Assembly: GCA_035512575.1 (NCBI GenBank)
Contig: DATKDT010000168.1
Coordinates: 1-6,400 of the forward strand
Direction of reading: 5' to 3'
Origin: JALYRV01 sp035512575
GTDB lineage: Bacteria > Acidobacteriota > Vicinamibacteria > Vicinamibacterales > SCN-69-37
DNA: 6,400 bases
In this document: positions 1-5,914 of the stretch, in pieces
How positions within the stretch are numbered: the first letter of the stretch is position 1
How the letters are laid out: every line of letters begins with the position of its first letter
The notes under the pieces: model-generated
Told to the model about the DNA's origin: nothing
Seen by the model: only the letters and a program-made list of their open reading frames with translations
Database searches by the model: none
Translations under genes and position numbers: made by a program

Positions 1-2
1 CC

Positions 3-1802
3 GTGCCGGCCCTCTACGTCGTCATCCCCGTTCTCGGGATCCTGGTGGTGGCCTACCGCTATTACTCGGCCTTTATCGCCGCGCGGGTCATGTCGCTCGA
101 CGACTCGCGCCTCACGCCCGCGCACATCGTCAACGACGGCCAGAACTTCCATCCGACCAACCGGTGGGTGCTCTTCGGCCATCACTTCGCCGCCATTACG
201 GGCCCCGGACCGCTCATCGGTCCCGTGCTGGCCATGCAGTTTGGCTATGCGCCAGGCCTGATCTGGCTCGTGGCCGGCGTGTGCCTTGCCGGCGCCGTGC
301 ACGACATGATCACGCTCTGGGCGTCGACCCGCCGCGGCGGCGCGTCGCTGGCCGAAATCGCCCGCGCCGAAATCGGCCCGGTCGCCGGGCTCACCGCCGC
401 GATTGCCATCCTCTTCATCATCGTCATCGCGCTGGCCGGCGTCGGGCTGGCCGTCGTCAACGCCCTGCAGGAAAGCCCGTGGGGCGTGTTCTCGATCGCG
501 ATGACCATCCCGCTGGCGTTCGGGATGAGCCTGTACATGTACCGCCTGCGGCCGGGAAAGATCGCGGAGGCGACGGCCCTCGGCGTCGCGGGCCTGCTGC
601 TCGCCGTCTTCTTCGGCAAGCCAATCGCCGCGACGTGGCTCGGCGACATGCTGACGCTCACGCGCGAGCAGCTGATTCTCTCGATCGCGGCGTACGGCTT
701 CCTGGCATCCGTGCTGCCGGTGTGGCTGCTGCTCTGCCCGCGCGACTACCTCAGCTCCTTCATGAAGATCGGCACGATCGGCCTGCTCGTGCTGGGCGTG
801 ATCATCGTGAATCCGCCGCTCGAGATGCCGGCGTTCTCGCGCTTCTCGGGCGGCGGCGGGCCCATCATCCCGGGCGGCATCTTCCCATTCGCGTTCGTCA
901 CCATCGCGTGCGGCGCGATCTCGGGCTTCCACGCGCTGATCGGATCGGGGACGACGCCGAAGATGATCAATCGCGAGAGCGACATCCGCCCGATCGGCTA
1001 CGGCGCGATGCTGATCGAAGGGCTCGTCGGCGTGATGGCGCTGATCGCGGCGGCGTCGATGCAGCCGGGCGACTACTTCGCCATCAACACGCCGCCGGCC
1101 GTGTTCGCCACGCTCGGCGAAACCACGGTGCACCTCGAGACGCTCGAGGCGCAGATCGGCGAACAGGTGGCGGGACGCACGGGCGGCGCGGTATCACTGG
1201 CGGTCGGTATGGCGCAGATCTTCAGCAGCCTGCCCGGGATGCGGCACCTCACGGACTACTGGTACCACTTCGTCATCATGTTCGAGGCGCTATTCATTCT
1301 CACGGTGATCGACACGGGCACGCGCGTAGCGCGGTTCCTCGTCGGCGAGTTCGCCGGGCGCGCGTTTCCGCGCATGGCGGATCACGGCTGGCTGCCGGGC
1401 GCCATGATCTCCACGCTGCTCGTGGTGACCGCCTGGTCGTACTTCATCTGGACGGGCAGCATCAGCACCATCTGGCCGATGTTCGGCATCGCCAACCAGC
1501 TGCTGGCCACGGTCGCGCTTGCGGTCGGCACGACCGTCATCATCAACAGCGGCCGCGGGCAGTACGCCTGGGTCACGCTGGCGCCGATGTGCTTCGTGGC
1601 GACGACGACGCTGACGGCCGGCTTTCTGAGCGTGCGCGACAACTTCTGGCCGATGGCAAGGGGCGCGCGGCCCGGCCTGGAGCTCCAGGGCTACATGAAC
1701 ACCGGCCTCACGGTCGTGATGATGACGTGCGTGGCGATCATTCTGATTGCAGCCATCCGCACGTGGCTCGCGCCGCGGCCGCGTGGCGCGGACGCGGCGT
1801 GA
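3..1802 (+). CDS. cstA: CstA-family carbon starvation protein (pyruvate/peptide transporter), N-terminus possibly incomplete
   Basis: Polytopic inner-membrane transporter of the CstA family. Characterised relatives (E. coli CstA and BtsT) take up pyruvate, BtsT by proton symport, and CstA has also been linked to peptide use in carbon starvation. Family signatures are seen along the whole length: an AYRYYSAFIA segment near residues 17-26, LFGHHFAAITGPGPLIGPVLA at about 57-77, an STRRGG loop at 108-113, LPVWLLLCPRDYLSSFMKIG at 238-257, ACGAISGFHALIGSGTTPK at 302-320, and WPMFGIANQLLA at 491-502 in the C-terminal five-helix region. At 599 residues it is about 100 shorter than E. coli CstA, mostly because it lacks that protein's N-terminal extension and long C-terminal tail; shorter forms are common. 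The GTG at position 3 gives a plausible N-terminus, but the window begins two bases before it, so the true start may be a few codons upstream. It heads the plus-strand block; dedA follows after 22 bp. The substrate is inferred from family only. Confidence 0.95.
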   Translation: MPALYVVIPVLGILVVAYRYYSAFIAARVMSLDDSRLTPAHIVNDGQNFHPTNRWVLFGHHFAAITGPGPLIGPVLAMQFGYAPGLIWLVAGVCLAGAVHDMITLWASTRRGGASLAEIARAEIGPVAGLTAAIAILFIIVIALAGVGLAVVNALQESPWGVFSIAMTIPLAFGMSLYMYRLRPGKIAEATALGVAGLLLAVFFGKPIAATWLGDMLTLTREQLILSIAAYGFLASVLPVWLLLCPRDYLSSFMKIGTIGLLVLGVIIVNPPLEMPAFSRFSGGGGPIIPGGIFPFAFVTIACGAISGFHALIGSGTTPKMINRESDIRPIGYGAMLIEGLVGVMALIAAASMQPGDYFAINTPPAVFATLGETTVHLETLEAQIGEQVAGRTGGAVSLAVGMAQIFSSLPGMRHLTDYWYHFVIMFEALFILTVIDTGTRVARFLVGEFAGRAFPRMADHGWLPGAMISTLLVVTAWSYFIWTGSISTIWPMFGIANQLLATVALAVGTTVIINSGRGQYAWVTLAPMCFVATTTLTAGFLSVRDNFWPMARGARPGLELQGYMNTGLTVVMMTCVAIILIAAIRTWLAPRPRGADAA

Positions 1803-1824
1803 AGTATTCTGTAACGCGCGCCTG

Positions 1825-2493
1825 ATGGAATTCATTGTCGACCTGTTTCTGAATCTCGACGACCACCTCGCCTCGGTGGTCGCCGCCTATGGCGTGTGGG
1901 TCTACGCGCTGCTGTTCCTGATCATCTTCGCGGAGACCGGTCTGGTGGTCACGCCGATCCTGCCCGGCGACTCGCTGCTGTTCGCCTGCGGCGCGCTCTG
2001 TGCCACCGGCGCGCTCGACCTGAAGATCATCCTGCCGCTGCTGTTCACGGCCGCCGTGCTCGGCGACGCCGTGAACTACTCGGTCGGGCGGTACTTCGGC
2101 CCCAGGATCTTCCAGGCGCACGACAAGAAGAACTTCTGGCACCGCCTGCTCAACCGCGAGCACCTCGACAAGGCGCACACCTTCTTCGAGAGATACGGCG
2201 GCATGGCGATCGTCAGCGGGCGGTGGGTGCCCATCGTGCGCACGTTCGTGCCGTTCGTCGCCGGCGCCGGCTACATGACCTACGCGACGTTCAGCGTCTA
2301 CAACGTCACGGGCGCCGCCATCTGGATCGGCATCGCCGTGATGGCCGGATATCTGTTCGGCGGCATCCCGATCGTGAAGGAGAATTTCACGCTCGTCGTG
2401 CTGGGCATCGTTGCCGTGTCGCTGCTGCCGATGGCGGCCGCGGCCTTCCAGTCGTGGCGCGAGAGGCGCGCGGCCCGTCGGGACAGGCCCTAG
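1825..2493 (+). CDS. DedA family (VTT domain) inner-membrane protein
   Basis: A 222-residue DedA/VTT-domain membrane protein. The family is needed for envelope integrity and proton-motive-force homeostasis in E. coli, and members act in undecaprenyl-phosphate or phospholipid translocation. Visible hallmarks are FAETGLVVTPILPGDSLLF at about residues 35-53, with acidic residues Glu37 and Asp49 at the spacing of the essential Glu39/Asp51 of E. coli YqjA, and GRWVPIVRTFVPFVAG at 132-147, with Arg133 and Arg139 six apart like YqjA Arg130/Arg136. FFERYGG (120-126) and the hydrophobic segments near 25-60, 68-85, 160-180 and 188-208 fit the fold; the tail is Arg-rich and probably cytoplasmic. The ATG at 1825 is chosen because residues from there match a normal DedA N-terminus; the frame is open to 1747, but that extension overlaps cstA and looks non-native. 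No good Shine-Dalgarno precedes the ATG, so coupling to cstA translation is possible. The DedA subfamily and substrate cannot be told from sequence alone. Confidence 0.94.
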   Translation: MEFIVDLFLNLDDHLASVVAAYGVWVYALLFLIIFAETGLVVTPILPGDSLLFACGALCATGALDLKIILPLLFTAAVLGDAVNYSVGRYFGPRIFQAHDKKNFWHRLLNREHLDKAHTFFERYGGMAIVSGRWVPIVRTFVPFVAGAGYMTYATFSVYNVTGAAIWIGIAVMAGYLFGGIPIVKENFTLVVLGIVAVSLLPMAAAAFQSWRERRAARRDRP

Positions 2494-2500
2494 CCTGTCC
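2481..2500 (+). repeat. Perfect 8-bp inverted repeat (hairpin) at the dedA/pntA2 junction
   Basis: GGACAGGC at 2481-2488 is the exact reverse complement of GCCTGTCC at 2493-2500, leaving a CCTA loop. The stem holds the last dedA codons, the loop contains the start of its TAG stop, and the 3' arm ends directly against the GAGGAAA ribosome-binding site of the next gene. No T-run follows, so it is not a standard intrinsic terminator. A role in mRNA processing, 3'-end protection or tuning of pntA2 translation is inference. Confidence 0.6.
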
Positions 2501-2507
2501 GAGGAAA
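2501..2507 (+). promoter_or_regulatory. Ribosome-binding site of pntA2
   Basis: GAGGAAA, with GAGG 7 bases before the ATG at 2512, is a good Shine-Dalgarno match. It is the clearest one in the plus-strand block and fixes the pntA2 start. It sits immediately after the 3' arm of the 2481-2500 hairpin, which could influence its accessibility. Confidence 0.65.
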
Positions 2508-2511
2508 CCCG

Positions 2512-2814
2512 ATGACAACGCTCGATCCGATCACAGCCCTGTTCGTCCTGATGCTCGCGTCCTTCGTCGGACTCGCGGTCATCAAAGGCGTGTCGCGGCT
2601 GCTGCACACGCCCCTGATGTCGCTCACCAACGCCATCTCGTCGGTGGCGGTCGTCGGCGCCATTCTCGTGGCCGGCGGCGACCACCCGATGGGCCTGCCG
2701 ACCTGGCTCGCGGCGGCGGCCGTCTTCGCCTCCACCACGAACCTGGTCAGCGGCTTCCTGATCACCCAGCGCATGCTCGGGATGTTCAAGAAGCGAGAGA
2801 CGCCCTCGTCATGA
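2512..2814 (+). CDS. pntAB: NAD(P) transhydrogenase, membrane alpha-2 subunit (PntAB/PntA2)
   Basis: A 100-residue membrane subunit of the proton-translocating NAD(P) transhydrogenase, corresponding to the C-terminal membrane part (half of domain II) of E. coli PntA. In three-subunit enzymes it is a separate gene between the NAD(H)-binding PntAA and PntB. The diagnostic stretch TPLMSLTNAISSVAVVGAI is seen at residues 33-51; hydrophobic segments lie at about 8-24, 42-56 and 64-86, and the Lys-rich end (FKKRE) is the usual cytoplasmic tail. Its length is normal for a split alpha-2 subunit. The start is set by the GAGG site just upstream. Its stop overlaps the pntB start as ATGA, which is standard translational coupling between these subunits. 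What is odd is the gene before it: a DedA gene instead of pntAA, so the NAD(H)-binding domain I must be encoded elsewhere. Confidence 0.93.
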   Translation: MTTLDPITALFVLMLASFVGLAVIKGVSRLLHTPLMSLTNAISSVAVVGAILVAGGDHPMGLPTWLAAAAVFASTTNLVSGFLITQRMLGMFKKRETPSS

Positions 2815-4199
2815 CGCTGATGGTGGGCGCCGCCTATCTCGTTGCGGCCACGCTCTTCATCCTGGCGCTGCGCTGGATGTCGAGCCCGGAAACCGCCCGG
2901 CGCGCGGTCCTCTCGGCCGTGGCGGCCATGACCATCGCCGTCGTGGCCACCCTCGTCAGGCCGGACGTCGTCAACTATCAGCTGATCGCCATCGCCGCGG
3001 TGCTCGGCACCATCGTCGGCGTGCCGCTGTCGCGCGTGCCGCTCACGGCCGTGCCCGAACGAACGGGCCTGTCGCAGTCGTTCGGCGGCCTGGCCGCGGC
3101 GCTCGTGGGCACGGCGAAGTACTATCTGTGGCTCGAGGAAGGCGGCCTGACGCCGTTCCGCACGGGCGTCATCTCGCTCGAGATCATCCTGGGCTGTCTG
3201 ACGTGCACCGGCGGCCTGATGGCGGCCGGCAAACTCGCCGACTGGATTCCCTCGAGGTCGATCACCTACCCCTTCCAGAACATCGTGAACCTGTCGCTGC
3301 TGGGCGCGGCGCTGCTGCTCGGCGTCTACCTGGTGATCAATCCGGCGGCGTCGTGGGCGGTGCCGGTCATCATCGTGCTCTCGCTCGCCTTTGGCATCGC
3401 GCTGCTGATGCCGATTGGCGGCGCCGACATGCCGACGGTGATCTCGTTCCTCAACGCGTATGCCGGCATCTCGGCGGTGCTTATGGGCATCATCCTCGAG
3501 AACCTGCTGCTCATCACCGCAGGCGCGCTCGACGGCGCCTCGGGCTTCATCCTGTCGGTGGTTATGTGCAAGGCGATGAACCGGCCGATGACCAACGTGC
3601 TGTTCGGCGCGTTCGGATCGGCTCCCACGGCCGGGGCGGCCGGCGGAGAGGTCAAGGTCGCGCAAAGCGCGACGGCCGGCGACGCGGCCATGATGATGTC
3701 GCAGGCCGACCGCGTCGTGATCGTGCCCGGCTACGGCATGGCCGTGGCGCAGGCGCAGCACCGCGCGCGGGAGCTCTACGATCAGCTCACCAAACGCGGT
3801 GTCGACGTGAAGTTCGCGGTGCATCCGGTGGCCGGCCGCATGCCGGGCCACATGAACGTGCTGCTGGCGGAAGCCGACATCCCGTACGACCACCTGGTCG
3901 AGATGGAAGACATCAACCCCGACATGCCGCAGGTCGACGTCGTGCTCGTCATCGGCGCCAACGACGTCGTCAATCCCGCGGCGCGCAGCGACACGTCGAG
4001 CCCGATCTACGGCATGCCGATCATCGACGCCGACAAGGCGCGCACGGTGCTCTGCATCAAGCGCAGCATGAACCCCGGCTTCTCAGGCATCGAGAACGAG
4101 CTGTACTTCGCGCCCAACACGCTGATGCTCTTCGGCGACGCGAAGGTGATGATGGGCGACATCGTGAAGCATCTGACAGGGGAGGCGCAGGCGGCGTAG
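2811..4199 (+). CDS. pntB: NAD(P) transhydrogenase, beta subunit PntB
   Basis: Beta subunit of proton-pumping transhydrogenase, which couples proton re-entry to hydride transfer from NADH to NADP+, making NADPH. It has 462 residues, the same as E. coli PntB. Residues 1-260 form membrane domain II, with SFGGLAAALVG at 90-100, IGGADMP at 202-208 (Asp206, equivalent to E. coli beta-Asp213), FLNAYAG at 213-219 (Asn215, equivalent to beta-Asn222) and MCKAMNR at 252-258. An Ala/Gly linker (about 268-290) leads to the NADP(H)-binding domain III: VIVPGYGMAVAQAQ at 303-316, HPVAGRMPGHMNVLLAEADIPYD at 338-360, VIGANDVVNPAA at 380-391, KRSMNPG at 417-423 and LFGDAK at 440-445. All NADP-site motifs look intact. 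The position of E. coli beta-His91 is Gln89 here. The start at 2811 overlaps the preceding stop (ATGA), giving the right N-terminus; the frame is open further upstream, but only as a shadow of dedA and pntA2. Confidence 0.97.
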   Translation: MTLMVGAAYLVAATLFILALRWMSSPETARRAVLSAVAAMTIAVVATLVRPDVVNYQLIAIAAVLGTIVGVPLSRVPLTAVPERTGLSQSFGGLAAALVGTAKYYLWLEEGGLTPFRTGVISLEIILGCLTCTGGLMAAGKLADWIPSRSITYPFQNIVNLSLLGAALLLGVYLVINPAASWAVPVIIVLSLAFGIALLMPIGGADMPTVISFLNAYAGISAVLMGIILENLLLITAGALDGASGFILSVVMCKAMNRPMTNVLFGAFGSAPTAGAAGGEVKVAQSATAGDAAMMMSQADRVVIVPGYGMAVAQAQHRARELYDQLTKRGVDVKFAVHPVAGRMPGHMNVLLAEADIPYDHLVEMEDINPDMPQVDVVLVIGANDVVNPAARSDTSSPIYGMPIIDADKARTVLCIKRSMNPGFSGIENELYFAPNTLMLFGDAKVMMGDIVKHLTGEAQAA

Positions 4200-4204
4200 A
4201 TCTA
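4197..4204. repeat. Palindrome TAGATCTA formed by two convergent stop codons
   Basis: The TAG of pntB (4197-4199) and the TAG of the minus-strand DUF2207 gene (4204-4202) are separated by two bases and together read TAGATCTA on both strands. A longer inverted repeat flanks it: GGCGGCG at 4190-4196 pairs with CGCCGCC at 4213-4219. No T-run after a stem is seen on either strand, so a standard intrinsic terminator is not supported and each transcript probably runs into the opposite gene. Confidence 0.55.
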
Positions 4205-5914
4205 AAACCCCCCGCCGCCACCGCCGCCCGATCCGCCGCCGCTCGATCCGCCGCTGAAGCCGGAGCCGCCGCTGCTTCGGGGGGCCGACGCCATCGTGCT
4301 CGCCGCCTGGGTCGACATGCGCCCGAGGCTGCCCGCGAACACGGTGGGCCGGAACGCCGGCGCGCCCCCCGAGCCGGTGTACCAACTGGGCGACTGGTGG
4401 TAGATGCCCTCGAACGCCTTCGCCCAGTTGTCGGCGACATTCAGCGCCATCGCGTACGGCAGGTACCGCTCGAACATCTCCGGTGTCCTGATCGTGCGCT
4501 CCATGCGGTCGGCCTCGACGCGCGACAGGAACTCCTGGAACCCAAGTACGTGCTCCACTTCACGCGTGCCACGGATCGTGCGCGCCGGCATGACCCACCC
4601 AAACGCCACGATGATGAGTCCCGACAGAATGCCGGCGACGATGCCGGCCACCGGCTGCATGCCCCAGGCCGCCATGGCACCGGCGCCGGCCCCCGCGATC
4701 GCCAGCCCGATCATCACGCCGGCGGCGCCGTAGAGGACGCGCACGCGGTCGGGCCGCCCTGTGTAGAAGCCCCTCGTGACCAGCATCGTGTACAGGTCTT
4801 CGCGAAGACCCGGCAGATGCTTGTAGAACTTGTCCTTCAGATCCGACAATTCGACCGACTCGAGCGTGCCCCCGAACATCGCCGCCAGTAAATCGCGCTC
4901 GTGCGCCCCGAGGCCCTCCCACGAATCGCGCGGCTTCTTCAGCGAGAACCGATAGTCCTTGCTCGAGAGCAGCCCGAAGAGCGCCTCGTTCTTCGTCTCT
5001 TCGATGTGCAGATATCCACGCACGGCAAGGTCGACGATCGTCGCGGTGATGTCGCGCATGTCGGGCTTGCCGTCGACGAGCGTGCCCAGCTCCGCGGGCG
5101 TCAGATGATCGGGCGGCTCATACCTGGTGACGATGGGCGCCAGCTCCGGATCGCGGCCGCGCGCGCGCCACAGCCACCACATCCCGGCAAACACGAATGG
5201 CGGGATGGCCAGCGGCAGGTTGCCGTAGACCACATCCGCCGCCTTGTCGACCGCCGTCGGCCGATCCACGACGCCAGGATTCCATCCGACGACGACGGTC
5301 AGGCCCTCGCGAAACGCCAGGCCGCGCGTAATCCGGACCGCCACGCGGCCCTCCTCCACCGACGTGCCGGCCTGCTCCGTGGATCCGTAGGCGCCTCGAA
5401 AGGCCGTCGCGCGTATGCCTGATGCCCCGTCCGGCAGCCGCACCACGGCGGCGGCCGACTCGATCGGCACGTCCCACTCGTCGCCCGTCACATTCCAGTA
5501 CAGCTCGTCGTGCTCGTCGAAGAACCGCAGGCCGTTCGTGACGCGGTATCGCACCCTCACCGTCTTCGTCGCGTCGACCGCGCCCGGCACCCAGATTTTC
5601 AGCTTGCGATAATGCCGCTCGTGGCTGCTCTCATACCGCAGCTTGCGGCCGGCCTCGTCGGTCACCGACTCCACGTCGAGGCGCAGTGTGTAGTTCAGGC
5701 CCTGCGGTGTCTTGTACTGGACGGGAATGGTGCGGTAGAGTCCGTTCCACGAGCCCGTGTAGCGCGGGCGGATCGTCTCCTCGACGACAATCGTTCCATC
5801 GGCCGCGACGTCGACCGTGACATCGAAGCTCTCGATGACGAGCGTGCGCTCAGCCGCGGCCGGTGCCGTCGCCAGCAGGAGCAGCACGGCGAGCCAGGCG
5901 ACCCGGCGAGGCAT
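4202..5914 (-). CDS. DUF2207 domain-containing membrane protein with Gly-rich C-terminus
   Basis: A 570-residue membrane protein of the DUF2207 family; the biochemical function is unknown. A signal sequence spans residues 1-21 (MPRR, a Leu/Ala core, then APAAA before Glu22). An exported beta-rich domain follows (about 22-215), with the family pattern DVTVDVAADGTIVVEETI at 31-48, then GLYRTIP at 58-64 and LYWNVTGDEW at 138-147. A membrane helix lies near 232-249. The cytoplasmic part carries the typical PPDHLTPAELGTLVDGKPD (267-285) and DITATIVDLAVRGYLHIEE (288-306), resembling a winged helix. Two more helices lie at about 393-416 and 420-443, then FQEFLSRVEADR, AMALNVADNWAKAFEGIY (488-505) and a Ser/Gly tail ending in seven Gly and a Phe. 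The ATG at 5914 is chosen for its strong Shine-Dalgarno and signal peptide; the same frame is open to 6367, but that part is antisense-like and overlaps lemA. It is coupled to lemA. Confidence 0.93.
   Translation of the reverse strand: MPRRVAWLAVLLLLATAPAAAERTLVIESFDVTVDVAADGTIVVEETIRPRYTGSWNGLYRTIPVQYKTPQGLNYTLRLDVESVTDEAGRKLRYESSHERHYRKLKIWVPGAVDATKTVRVRYRVTNGLRFFDEHDELYWNVTGDEWDVPIESAAAVVRLPDGASGIRATAFRGAYGSTEQAGTSVEEGRVAVRITRGLAFREGLTVVVGWNPGVVDRPTAVDKAADVVYGNLPLAIPPFVFAGMWWLWRARGRDPELAPIVTRYEPPDHLTPAELGTLVDGKPDMRDITATIVDLAVRGYLHIEETKNEALFGLLSSKDYRFSLKKPRDSWEGLGAHERDLLAAMFGGTLESVELSDLKDKFYKHLPGLREDLYTMLVTRGFYTGRPDRVRVLYGAAGVMIGLAIAGAGAGAMAAWGMQPVAGIVAGILSGLIIVAFGWVMPARTIRGTREVEHVLGFQEFLSRVEADRMERTIRTPEMFERYLPYAMALNVADNWAKAFEGIYHQSPSWYTGSGGAPAFRPTVFAGSLGRMSTQAASTMASAPRSSGGSGFSGGSSGGGSGGGGGGGF
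4205..4270 (-). repeat. Low-complexity Gly/Ser codon run in the DUF2207 C-terminus
   Basis: Repeated GGC/GGT/GGA glycine codons mixed with Ser codons encode the final 22 or so residues (GGSGFSGGSSGGG and a terminal poly-Gly-Phe). Gly-rich tails of this kind are usual in DUF2207 and TPM/YgcG-type membrane proteins and are probably disordered. The run may vary in length between strains by slippage, but the window cannot show that. Confidence 0.6.

Noticed and set aside
1785..1822. Possible hairpin or TATTCT -10-like promoter between cstA and dedA
   Set aside because: The inverted repeat is only 6 bp with a 26-base loop, and TATTCT has no convincing -35 partner; both are expected by chance.
164..1825. 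Plus-strand frame of 553 codons overlapping cstA
   Set aside because: It is an Arg/Ala/His-rich shadow of the cstA frame with no family resemblance; cstA matches its family throughout.
1738..2685. Minus-strand frame of 315 codons opposite dedA
   Set aside because: Extreme Asp/Arg/His/Gly content and overlap with a clear DedA gene mark it as an antisense shadow.
2490..3893. Minus-strand frame of 467 codons opposite pntA2 and pntB
   Set aside because: His/Arg/Asp-rich low-complexity composition typical of antisense frames in GC-rich DNA; the opposite strand encodes clear transhydrogenase subunits.
3128..4891. Plus-strand frame of 587 codons running through the end of pntB into the DUF2207 region
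   Set aside because: It crosses two well-supported convergent genes and has the composition of a GC-rich shadow frame, so it is not a fusion.
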